A stretch of 28,609 nt of DNA from SFWF01 sp045539095 (GTDB lineage: Bacteria > Bacillota > Clostridia > Oscillospirales > Acutalibacteraceae), in the NCBI GenBank assembly GCA_045539095.1, contig JAZQER010000024.1, positions 1-28,609 on the forward strand, written 5' to 3'. Position 1 is the first letter of the stretch, and each line of letters begins with the position of its first letter. Below the pieces are notes generated by a model. That model was not told the origin of the DNA, made no database searches, and worked only from the letters and a program-made list of their open reading frames with translations. The translations under genes and the position numbers were made by a program. Below, in pieces: positions 1 to 7,169 of this stretch.

Positions 1-167
1 GTTAAGAATATAGCCTTGAAGTTTCCAAAATCCTCATTCCAATTGAAATTGATTCCTTTTGCGCGTTTAGCTTCAAACAGTACCGTAAGCTCAACACTTT
101 TTCCGAGTTCATTAAAAAAATCAATTCTGTATGGAGACGGAATATTACTGATTATCAAAACTTTCAT
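1..167 (-). CDS. Glycosyltransferase, N-terminal fragment cut by window edge
   Basis: An open frame starts at the ATG at 167..165 and runs off the left edge (about 55 codons visible). The protein begins MKVLIISNIPSPYRIDFFNE, the usual first beta strand and loop of GT-B glycosyltransferases of the GT4 type (compare the IPSPYR-type openings of exopolysaccharide transferases). It overlaps the 3' end of the preceding transferase gene by 23 bp in another frame, which suggests translational coupling within the same minus-strand operon. The donor sugar and acceptor cannot be told from this fragment. Confidence 0.75.
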   Translation of the reverse strand, partial: MKVLIISNIPSPYRIDFFNELGKSVELTVLFEAKRAKGINFNWNEDFGNFKAIFL

Positions 168-1275
168 TTGCATTCTCCGACACTTTCATGTAAAATTGTT
201 CTATTTTTTTTGCTTGCGTTTCTATATCATAACCTGCACCAATCACTTTTTTGAGGTTGTCTGTTGTCCTTTGACTCTCTTCAATATTTGCTAATAAGAT
301 AGCGTCCACCCATACATCAGGTTTATCTAAGCTTAAAAAACGCACATTATCGTTGATTTTAACGCTTGAAGGTATATTTTCCGAAAGCAAGCAGGGCAAA
401 CCGCTGCACTCGGCCTCAATTATTACCATTCCTAAGCCTTCAAACAGCGACGGCATCACAAATAAATCAAAGGCACTGTAGTATTCATTCACATTTGATA
501 CTTGACCTGCAAAAATAACATATTCTTGCAATCCGAGCTTTTTTACCTCTTCTGTAAGTTCGTTTTTCAAAATACCGTCCCCTACTAAAAGAAGCCTGAC
601 ATCCTTACACTTTTTTACTATCTCTGAAAAAACGCTGAGCAAAAATTTATGGTTTTTCTGATAATCTAATCTGCCAACACAGCCGATCAGTAAATTCCCG
701 CCTATATCATACTTGTTTCTAATACTTTCGCGAGAATCTTTGCTGTAAGCAAAGTTTCTGACTGTAATGGCGTTATTAATGACCGGTACTTCCTTCCCGT
801 AAAGCCACAACCCTGCCTCTTTGGAGCATGCAAATTTGTGAGTAGCATATTTAGATATTTTCTTCTTTTGAAGGTCCGCCAGCTTACGTCTGAGTTTGTT
901 ATTTACCGTATGGTCTGTATTGTGGCTGTGAGAAATTCTTACGGGTATACCACACTTCTTTGCTAATCTCAAAATATGAGCATTCCCCGAATCAGCGTGT
1001 GCATGAACTATATCATAGTTGTTCTTTTTTAGGACTTTTTTTATTTGCTTGACGTTTTGAAAATAGTTTTTGCTTTTGGGTGTAACCGTAAACACCTCTC
1101 CACCATTTTCGTATATCTCATTATCCCTTACTCCCGCAGTACCGCCGTGAGTTAAAAAATCAATATGCACAAGGTTTTTGTCAATATGCAAATAATAGTT
1201 CATCATTACAGCGGAGACTCCTCCCCTGTCCATCAAACCACCATTTACATATAAAACTTTAACTTGTTTTTTCAT
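145..1275 (-). CDS. Glycosyltransferase family 4-like, exopolysaccharide synthesis
   Basis: A 376-residue GT-B fold glycosyltransferase, full length for the family. The N-terminal domain shows the glycine-rich acceptor loop (GGLMDRGGVSAVM) and a DIVHAH strand; the C-terminal nucleotide-sugar domain shows GCVGRLDYQKNH and an E-x7-E donor motif (FEGLGMVIIEAE). It should transfer a sugar from an activated donor to a lipid-linked glycan at the inner face of the membrane. The ATG overlaps the stop of the upstream transferase by 4 bp (ATGA), with GAGGA about 7 nt before it, so the two are translationally coupled. It resembles EpsF-type transferases of exopolysaccharide loci; the sugar is unknown. 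Confidence 0.9.
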   Translation of the reverse strand: MKKQVKVLYVNGGLMDRGGVSAVMMNYYLHIDKNLVHIDFLTHGGTAGVRDNEIYENGGEVFTVTPKSKNYFQNVKQIKKVLKKNNYDIVHAHADSGNAHILRLAKKCGIPVRISHSHNTDHTVNNKLRRKLADLQKKKISKYATHKFACSKEAGLWLYGKEVPVINNAITVRNFAYSKDSRESIRNKYDIGGNLLIGCVGRLDYQKNHKFLLSVFSEIVKKCKDVRLLLVGDGILKNELTEEVKKLGLQEYVIFAGQVSNVNEYYSAFDLFVMPSLFEGLGMVIIEAECSGLPCLLSENIPSSVKINDNVRFLSLDKPDVWVDAILLANIEESQRTTDNLKKVIGAGYDIETQAKKIEQFYMKVSENANESFDNQ

Positions 1276-2450
1276 AACAAATCCTCATACAGACTAATAT
1301 ACTTATTATACTGCGCGTTTTTGTCTGGAACTTTAGATACTTTTAGTTCTGACGATTTTCTTATAAGTCCAATAACAGAATCTATATCCCCTTTTTCAAC
1401 TACTGCGCCATAGCCCCCTTGCAAACTCTCGGGGCTGCCGCCGGTTTTATAGGTGATAATCAGGGTCCCGCAGGCTTGCGCTTCAAGATTTGTTGTAGGA
1501 TAGTTATCCTCATAAGTGGGATTTACAAAAACATCTGCAGCAGAATATATTTCAGCAAGCTCGGTAGCATTATTCGTACGGGTTATTCCGAGTATTTTCT
1601 CGGGCAACTCCGCCTTTTGTTCTTCGGTGAGACCGACAAGAACAACCTTGTACTCATCGTCTAAAAGCTCCGACAGCTTTATAAAATCGTAAAGTCCTTT
1701 TTTCTCTCCCCACGCGCTAGCGACACCGAGTACAATTTTTTTATCGTCAAGACCGTACTTCTCTTTAAAGTCGCTTTCAGTCGGTTTGAAAACATCAAGA
1801 TCAATGCCGTTATTTATGACCTTTACAGGATAGTCCTTTAAATAAGACCTCTTTACAATACCGCTGAGCCACTCGGACGGTGTGACAAAAGTCAAATTTT
1901 TTATGCCGGTAAATGAATTTTTCTTGCGCTCAAAATTGTACCTTGAACGATCTAAAAAAAGACTTTTGGGATATTCTTTCTTTTGGGGACAGCAAAAACA
2001 TCCACCATTTTCCCATTTATCACAACCGATATAGTCGAAATGCGCACAGTGTCCCGTCATACTCCAGCAGTCGTGCAAGGTCCAGATAACAGGTTTATTG
2101 GCTTTTTTGAAATAATCAAAAAGGATTTCTACATTTATGTAATATCCGTGGATATTATGCAAATGTATGACATCAGGATCATACTCTTTGACCCATTTTA
2201 TGAACTTTTTGGTAGCAGCTTTAGAGTTAAAGCCTGCATTATCAAAGATTCTTGTTTTAATACCGTCTATTTTGACACCTAACTCAGTGCCTATTCTGAC
2301 GGCAATATCTTTATAGTTTTCGGGCACAGACTCTCTGCCGTAGGCTATCATGCATTCATATCCGTTTGCCTTTAATATATCGGCGATATCGGTACAAATG
2401 CGCCCCGTACTGCGAATGCCGCAAACCGAATTTATTTGTAAAATCTTCAT
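1272..2450 (-). CDS. Glycosyltransferase family 4-like (WcaC-like)
   Basis: A 392-residue GT-B glycosyltransferase. It opens MKILQINSVCG-RSTGRI, the acceptor-site loop typical of WcaC-like transferases, then shows DPDVIHLHNIHGYYIN and WTLHDCWSMTGHC with a cluster of Cys residues (CGCxC-like around residues 130-155) common in this subgroup and possibly structural or metal-binding. The C-terminal half has VINNGIDLDVFKP and an acidic donor motif (YEDNYPTTNLEAQACG). GGAG lies 8-9 nt before the ATG. The gene starts 3 nt after the stop of the upstream transferase and overlaps the downstream one by 4 bp. The role is addition of one sugar of a surface polysaccharide repeat; the sugar is not identifiable. 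Confidence 0.9.
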   Translation of the reverse strand: MKILQINSVCGIRSTGRICTDIADILKANGYECMIAYGRESVPENYKDIAVRIGTELGVKIDGIKTRIFDNAGFNSKAATKKFIKWVKEYDPDVIHLHNIHGYYINVEILFDYFKKANKPVIWTLHDCWSMTGHCAHFDYIGCDKWENGGCFCCPQKKEYPKSLFLDRSRYNFERKKNSFTGIKNLTFVTPSEWLSGIVKRSYLKDYPVKVINNGIDLDVFKPTESDFKEKYGLDDKKIVLGVASAWGEKKGLYDFIKLSELLDDEYKVVLVGLTEEQKAELPEKILGITRTNNATELAEIYSAADVFVNPTYEDNYPTTNLEAQACGTLIITYKTGGSPESLQGGYGAVVEKGDIDSVIGLIRKSSELKVSKVPDKNAQYNKYISLYEDLL

Positions 2451-2453
2451 TGA

Positions 2454-3641
2454 TTACTTCTCCAAATGTGAAAGTAAGGTGTTCATAAAAATATTTTTTG
2501 TAAAGTAACGATCATAGTACTCTCTGGCATTTTTACCGAGAGTCTCTCGCCGTTGTGCGGTGAGGGCACAAAACTCTCTTATCTTCCCTGCTAACTGCTC
2601 GGAGTTTTCGGCTTCAGCCGCAAAACCGCAGCCGCTTTCCTCGATAACCTCTTTTGCGGCGCCGTCAATAGCACCGATTAGCGGCTTTCCGGCTGCCATA
2701 TAGCTTTGCACCTTGCCGGGCAGAACTCGGGAGATAATGGGATTTTTCTCAAGTGTTACAAGCAGCGCATCAGCTTTGCCGTAAAAAGCGGGCATTTTCT
2801 CTAATGGATGTCTTCCGTGGAATATAACGTTTTCAAGGTTATAGCTTTGGGCAAGTTTTTTTGTATTATCAAGCTCGGAGCCCTCGCCCACTATATGAAA
2901 TCTAAGTTCTTTTTTGTCCTTTAAAAGATTTGCTGCCTCAATTATCGTGTCTATACTCTGCGCTTTACCTACATTACCCGCAAAGAGCAGATCAACCGTA
3001 GGCTTGTCCTCTTTTTCCGACACGATATCCGAAAACATATCTTCGGCATATTGGGGCATATAGAATAGCTTTTCATCAGAAATACCAAACTGCTCTTTGA
3101 AATAATTTATAAATTTTTTTGAGCTCACAAGTATCTCATCGGCGGTTTGGTAAATTTTTCCAGATACCCCATGAAAATACTTATACGGCAAAGAGCCTGC
3201 CTTGATACCGCCGACCGCGAGGCTTTCGGGCCAGAGGTCGAGGGTATAGATAACGAGCTTTTTGCCGTGTTTCTTTTTATATGCTACTCCTGCATTTGCC
3301 ATCATTACGGGAGAAAGCTGATATGCCAAAACGACATCAAATTCATCCCGCATTTTCATAGCATAAAGTTTTGAAGAGATAGCAAAGCTATAATAATTTA
3401 GAACGCGGAATAAAATACCGCTTCGCCTGCCTATGGTAAAGCATCTATGTACATCTACGCCGTTTATATTCTCGCGGCGGTTTTTGCCTTTTTTATAGCC
3501 GTCATAAATTTTTCCCATAGGATAGTTAGGAACTCCTGTTATGACCGTGACTTCGTGACCTAGTCGGACAAGCTCCTCACACATATCGGAAATTCTGAAA
3601 GGCTCGGGATAATAATGCTGACAGACTACGAGTATCTTCAT
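2454..3641 (-). CDS. Glycosyltransferase family 4-like (WbuB-like)
   Basis: A 395-residue glycosyltransferase resembling the WbuB/amino-sugar transferases: it opens MKILVVCQHYYPEPFRISD, has the GHEVTVITGVPNYP loop near residue 35, a YTLDLWPESL segment near residue 130, LLFAGNVGKAQ in the donor domain and VLPGKVQSYMAAGKPLIGAI near the donor site. The P-x-K-x-x-x-Y-x-A-x-G-x-P pattern is characteristic of this subgroup. Relatives often add a second, N-acetylated sugar to the undecaprenyl-linked first sugar, which fits its place directly after the initiating sugar transferase (29-nt gap). GAGGG lies about 6 nt before the ATG. The specific sugar is inferred only from family habit. Confidence 0.88.
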   Translation of the reverse strand: MKILVVCQHYYPEPFRISDMCEELVRLGHEVTVITGVPNYPMGKIYDGYKKGKNRRENINGVDVHRCFTIGRRSGILFRVLNYYSFAISSKLYAMKMRDEFDVVLAYQLSPVMMANAGVAYKKKHGKKLVIYTLDLWPESLAVGGIKAGSLPYKYFHGVSGKIYQTADEILVSSKKFINYFKEQFGISDEKLFYMPQYAEDMFSDIVSEKEDKPTVDLLFAGNVGKAQSIDTIIEAANLLKDKKELRFHIVGEGSELDNTKKLAQSYNLENVIFHGRHPLEKMPAFYGKADALLVTLEKNPIISRVLPGKVQSYMAAGKPLIGAIDGAAKEVIEESGCGFAAEAENSEQLAGKIREFCALTAQRRETLGKNAREYYDRYFTKNIFMNTLLSHLEK

Positions 3642-3670
3642 TTTTATCCCTCTCCCCTTTCAAAAATCAG

Positions 3671-4447
3671 TCAATCATTATTTCCTTTTCTGCTGATAAC
3701 AACTCCTACGGTTTGGAATATAAGTTTCAAGTCGGTCCAGAAGTTAGCATTTTTTACGTATTCCGCATCCATTATCGCTTTATTCTTATAATACACATCA
3801 TCTCTGCCGTGCACCTGAGAATAGCCCGAAATACCGGGTTTGGCGCTAAAGACGCCCATGCGTCTTCGCATATCATTGCATTTTACCTCGGTCAACACAA
3901 GAGGTCTGTAGCCGATAACCGACATATTTCCGATTAGCACGCACCATAGTTGAGGCAGCTCATCCAACGAAAATCTGCGAAGCACTACTCCTACTCGGGT
4001 TAAATAACTGCCTGCATCCTCAAAAACAGATGTAGCACATTCTTTAGGAGCAGCAACCACCATAGAACGAAATTTATAGCAGGTAAATACCTTTCCGTAC
4101 CTACCCATTCTTTCGTGCTTGAATATTACAGGACCCTTCGAATCGAGCTTTATTGCAACAACTATTATAAGCATCGGAACTGCCAGTACGAAAAGTGCTA
4201 TCAGTGATGCTACAATGTCAAAGGCGCGCTTAAAGAAGCGGTATACATACCGCTTCTCAGTATTTTGTTTGAAATTTTCTATGTATTGTTCATAGAACTC
4301 GTCCGAATATTGCTTTTTGTAATCGAAGTCTTGGTTGATCTTTGGGGGAAACTCCGTAGTTATATGAGCTGTGCTTATAGGGGTATCGACAAGTTCTATA
4401 TTATCCGCAGTTATCACTTTAGTCTCTGCCACCGTCTCGTTATTCAA
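3671..4447 (-). CDS. Polyprenyl-phosphate sugar-1-phosphate transferase (initiating)
   Basis: A 258-residue bacterial sugar transferase (PF02397 type) that would load the first sugar phosphate onto undecaprenyl phosphate and so start the glycan made by the downstream transferases. A predicted membrane-inserting hairpin lies at about residues 76-100, followed by GPVIFKHERMGR, the KFRSM strand and the catalytic DELPQL motif. The usual GPRP is GYRP here. It lacks the four N-terminal helices of WbaP/WcaJ enzymes and instead has a ~70-residue hydrophilic N-terminus of unknown role. The start is TTG (4447..4445): no in-frame ATG exists until residue ~98, an in-frame TAA lies just upstream, and AAGGA/GGGGGA precede it. 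It is first in the operon. Confidence 0.9.
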   Translation of the reverse strand: MNNETVAETKVITADNIELVDTPISTAHITTEFPPKINQDFDYKKQYSDEFYEQYIENFKQNTEKRYVYRFFKRAFDIVASLIALFVLAVPMLIIVVAIKLDSKGPVIFKHERMGRYGKVFTCYKFRSMVVAAPKECATSVFEDAGSYLTRVGVVLRRFSLDELPQLWCVLIGNMSVIGYRPLVLTEVKCNDMRRRMGVFSAKPGISGYSQVHGRDDVYYKNKAIMDAEYVKNANFWTDLKLIFQTVGVVISRKGNND

Positions 4448-4512
4448 ATATCCCCCGTCCTTCCTTGTATTTTAGAGGCTTTGCTTGTGACTTAGAAACG
4501 TAATAAGAGTAC

Positions 4513-4538
4513 CCGCCCTCTTTTTTTGCCGAGAGCGG
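4513..4538 (-). other. Leader hairpin of polysaccharide operon
   Basis: On the minus strand CCGCTCTC pairs with GAGGGCGG (8 bp, one G-U pair) around an A-rich loop. It lies in the ~160-nt untranslated leader between the promoter and the TTG start of the sugar transferase. No T-run follows, so it does not look like a simple terminator. It could be a target for an antitermination or processing factor, which is inference. Confidence 0.5.
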
Positions 4539-4565
4539 ATTGTGCTGAAAAAGGCTGCGATGAAT

Positions 4566-4601
4566 TTATGTATTATTTCCAAAAAAATACGGAAATGACA
4601 T
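4566..4601 (-). CDS. Possible 11-residue leader peptide
   Basis: An ATG at 4601..4599, five nt after a perfect AAGGAG (4612..4607), opens an 11-codon frame encoding MSFPYFFGNNT and ending in TAA. It lies immediately after the predicted transcription start, so the ribosome site would be at the very 5' end of the mRNA. A short inverted repeat (ATTTCC/GGAAAT, 4575-4580 and 4591-4596) sits inside the frame. The peptide matches nothing I recognise. It could be a regulatory leader peptide of the polysaccharide operon, or a chance frame. Confidence 0.4.
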   Translation of the reverse strand: MSFPYFFGNNT

Positions 4602-4616
4602 ACAAACTCCTTATAT

Positions 4617-4645
4617 ATTATACAAGCAACCCACCTATCTGTCAA
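4617..4645 (-). promoter_or_regulatory. Consensus sigma-A promoter for polysaccharide operon
   Basis: On the minus strand TTGACA (4645..4640), a 17-nt spacer and TATAAT (4622..4617) form a perfect vegetative promoter. Transcription should start near 4610, giving a ~160-nt leader before the sugar transferase gene. It is divergent from the rnf promoter about 150 bp away. Confidence 0.85.
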
Positions 4646-4793
4646 CAACTTTTATATCCCCGCAAATAACATTTGGAAGCTTAATGAATAAATTTCAGTA
4701 TTATTGATAGAATATGGAAAAACGCTTTTTAAATATCTACCGCACGCTCCCACACATTATTACAAACTTAACAAGTAAAACCTGTTAGAAACA

Positions 4794-4810
4794 TTGACAA
4801 AAATTGTCAA
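4794..4810. promoter_or_regulatory. Palindromic operator candidate over rnf -35 box
   Basis: TTGACAAAAATTGTCAA is a perfect inverted repeat (TTGACAA, 3-nt centre, TTGTCAA) covering the whole -35 element. A dimeric repressor bound here would block RNA polymerase. It does not match the Rex consensus (TTGTTAA-type arms with a longer centre) or the FNR/Crp spacing, so the regulator is not assigned. Confidence 0.5.
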
Positions 4811-4822
4811 TTGAAGTATAAT
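4794..4822 (+). promoter_or_regulatory. Consensus sigma-A promoter for rnf operon
   Basis: TTGACA (4794-4799), a 17-nt spacer and TATAAT (4817-4822) form a perfect vegetative promoter. Transcription should start near 4829, about 38 nt before the rnfC ATG. The -35 box is embedded in a palindrome, which suggests control by a repressor. Confidence 0.88.
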
Positions 4823-4866
4823 TTTAACTGTATATTTAAATAATTATTAGTTTGAGGTTGATGCTA

Positions 4867-6180
4867 ATGTCAAAACTGCATGGCATTCATGTGCCACACC
4901 GCAAAAACACCGCTGATATGACCCCTATCAGAATGCCTGCGCCGAAAAGCGTAACCATTCCGATGAGCATGCATATTGGCGCTCCCGCAAAGCCGATAGT
5001 CAAGGTCGACGACAAGGTAAAGGTTGGTACCCTTATCGCTGAAGCGGGTGGTTTTGTCAGCGCACCCATACACTCATCTGTTTCAGGTAAGGTTACCGCC
5101 ATCGGCTCTGTTTGGACTTCTAACGGTTCTCAGGTCTCTGCAGTAACCATTGAATCGGACGGGCTTATGACAGAAGATGAGTCCTGTGTTCCGCCCGAAA
5201 TCACTGGCTACGAGAGCTTTATTTCCGCCGTTCGTGCAAGCGGAGCAGTGGGGCTTGGAGGAGCAGGCTTTCCCACCGCGGTAAAGCTTGATGTAAAGGA
5301 TCTGTCACGTATTGAAGCGATAGTTATAAACGGCGCCGAATGTGAACCCTACATCACGAGCGACACAAGAACAATGATAGACAACACCGAGCTCGTAAAG
5401 GAAGGTATCGAGCTGCTTAAAAAGTATCTCAAAGCCAAAAATATTATCATCGGTATCGAAGCTAATAAGCCTAAGGCTATAACCAAAATGCGAGAACTTG
5501 AAAGCGACCCTTCCGTTAAGGTAAAGGTTCTTCCCTCTTTGTATCCTCAGGGTGGCGAAAAGGTGCTTCTTTACCACTGTGCGGGAAAGGTTGTCCCAGA
5601 AGGCAAGCTTCCGATAGACGTCGGCTGTCTTGTAATGAACGTTACCACACTCGCCTTCATCGCAAGATATATAAAAACAGGTATACCTCTAACAGAAAAG
5701 CTAGTAACAGTCGATGGCAGCGCAGTTAAAAATCCACAGAACGTTATCGTACCCATAGGCACCTCTATGGCAGATGTGTTCGAGTTCTGCGGCGGATTTA
5801 AGTGCGAGCCTGCCAAGGTGCTTTACGGTGGACCTATGACGGGCACTGCTGTTAAGACTCTTGATGCTCCGATACTCAAAAACAACAACGCGATACTCGC
5901 TTTGGATGAAAAGGACGCTCACCTTCCCGAGCCCACGCCCTGTATACGCTGCGGACGTTGCGTAGATTCTTGTCCTATGAATCTTATGCCCTTCTCATTT
6001 GCAAGAGCATTTGCCCTACGGGATTTTGAAGAGCTTGAAAAACGTAAAGTCAACCTTTGTATAGAATGTGGCTGCTGCGCTTATGTCTGCCCAGCAAACA
6101 GACCTTTGGTTGAAAATCACAAGCTTTCTAAGGCGGCTCTCAGAAAACACAAGGAAGAGTTGAAAGGAGAGAATGAATAA
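4867..6180 (+). CDS. rnfC: Rnf electron transport complex subunit C
   Basis: RnfC is the cytosolic NADH-side subunit of the Rnf complex, which couples ferredoxin oxidation and NAD+ reduction to Na+ or H+ export. The 437-residue protein has the barrel-sandwich region at the N-terminus, the flavin/NADH-site motif GLGGAGFPT (residues 129-137), and two CxxCxxCxxxCP clusters (C359/362/365/369 and C398/401/404/408) for [4Fe-4S] centres. I chose the ATG at 4867 because GAGGT lies 8 nt upstream; an in-frame TTG at 4852 and ATG at 4861 are too close to or upstream of that site. First gene of the operon; its TAA overlaps the rnfD ATG by one base. Confidence 0.97.
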   Translation: MSKLHGIHVPHRKNTADMTPIRMPAPKSVTIPMSMHIGAPAKPIVKVDDKVKVGTLIAEAGGFVSAPIHSSVSGKVTAIGSVWTSNGSQVSAVTIESDGLMTEDESCVPPEITGYESFISAVRASGAVGLGGAGFPTAVKLDVKDLSRIEAIVINGAECEPYITSDTRTMIDNTELVKEGIELLKKYLKAKNIIIGIEANKPKAITKMRELESDPSVKVKVLPSLYPQGGEKVLLYHCAGKVVPEGKLPIDVGCLVMNVTTLAFIARYIKTGIPLTEKLVTVDGSAVKNPQNVIVPIGTSMADVFEFCGGFKCEPAKVLYGGPMTGTAVKTLDAPILKNNNAILALDEKDAHLPEPTPCIRCGRCVDSCPMNLMPFSFARAFALRDFEELEKRKVNLCIECGCCAYVCPANRPLVENHKLSKAALRKHKEELKGENE

Positions 6181-7169
6181 TGGGCAAGCTTACTATTTCA
6201 GCTTCTCCTCACATAAAAGGAAAAACCACCACTACGATGATAATGCTCGATGTCGTTATTGCACTTCTTCCCGCACTTGTCGCATCGGTATTTATCTTCG
6301 GTATCCGTTCTTTGCTCGTTACCGCCGTCTCGGTGGTAGCTGCGGTGCTTTCGGAATTCCTTTTTGAAAAGCTTTGCAACCGCCCTGTAACTGTCGGCGA
6401 CCTTTCGGCTGTAGTTACGGGTATGCTGCTTGCCTATAATCTGCCAGTTTCTATACCGCTCTGGCAGGCCGCTTTTGGTTCGGTAGTCGCGATAATAGTT
6501 GTAAAGCAGCTTTTCGGCGGTATCGGGATGAACTTTGCAAACCCCGCTATCACCGCCCGTATTGTGATGCTTATCGCTTTCGGATCTTCTATGAGCCACT
6601 GGGTATCACCCTCTGCGGTCGGAATATTCAATTTAAACCTTGCCGATTTAGAGGCTTCGGCTACTCCTATGGCTGAAATCGTAAAGGCCAACAGTCTAAT
6701 CCCCTCACTTTCGGATATGCTGCTTGGAAAACGTGGCGGATGTATCGGTGAAACCTGCCCCCTCGCCCTTATTCTTGGAGGAATCTATCTCGTTGTAAAG
6801 AGGGTAATTTCTCTTCACACTCCGCTTGTATTTGTGGGTACCGTTTTCGCTATGAGTCTGCTCTTTGCGCCCGAAACCTTAGCCCAGGGAATTACTTCCC
6901 TTGATTACGCCACCTATCAGGTGCTTTCGGGAGGACTCCTTCTCGGAGCTATATATATGGCTACCGACTATTCCACTTCTCCTGTTACCGGTTGGGGCAA
7001 GGTTGTGTTCGCTCTAGGCTGCGGAATCATCACCTTTGCTATCCGTCGCTGGGGCTCACTCCCAGAGGGTGTTTCTTATGCGATACTCTTTATGAATATC
7101 GTTTGCCCCTATATCAACAAGCTGACCGTAACAAGACCGTTTGGAGGTGTGAAGTCTGATGAAAAATGA
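6180..7169 (+). CDS. rnfD: Rnf complex membrane subunit D
   Basis: RnfD is the large integral membrane subunit carrying covalently bound FMN and thought to be part of the ion path. The 329-residue protein has many hydrophobic helices, the conserved GGIGMNFANPA loop (residues 113-123) and the flavin-attachment region LEASATPMAE, where T162 is the likely phosphoester-linked FMN site (an S-A-T-P variant of the usual S-G-A-T). It has the MATDYSTSPVT motif near residue 260. The ATG overlaps the rnfC stop by one base. The 3' end overlaps rnfG by 11 bp, so the three are translationally coupled. Confidence 0.96.
   Translation: MGKLTISASPHIKGKTTTTMIMLDVVIALLPALVASVFIFGIRSLLVTAVSVVAAVLSEFLFEKLCNRPVTVGDLSAVVTGMLLAYNLPVSIPLWQAAFGSVVAIIVVKQLFGGIGMNFANPAITARIVMLIAFGSSMSHWVSPSAVGIFNLNLADLEASATPMAEIVKANSLIPSLSDMLLGKRGGCIGETCPLALILGGIYLVVKRVISLHTPLVFVGTVFAMSLLFAPETLAQGITSLDYATYQVLSGGLLLGAIYMATDYSTSPVTGWGKVVFALGCGIITFAIRRWGSLPEGVSYAILFMNIVCPYINKLTVTRPFGGVKSDEK

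Noticed and set aside
4794..4810. A Rex or FNR/Crp site at the rnf promoter
   Set aside because: The arm sequence and centre length of TTGACAAAAATTGTCAA differ from both consensus sites.
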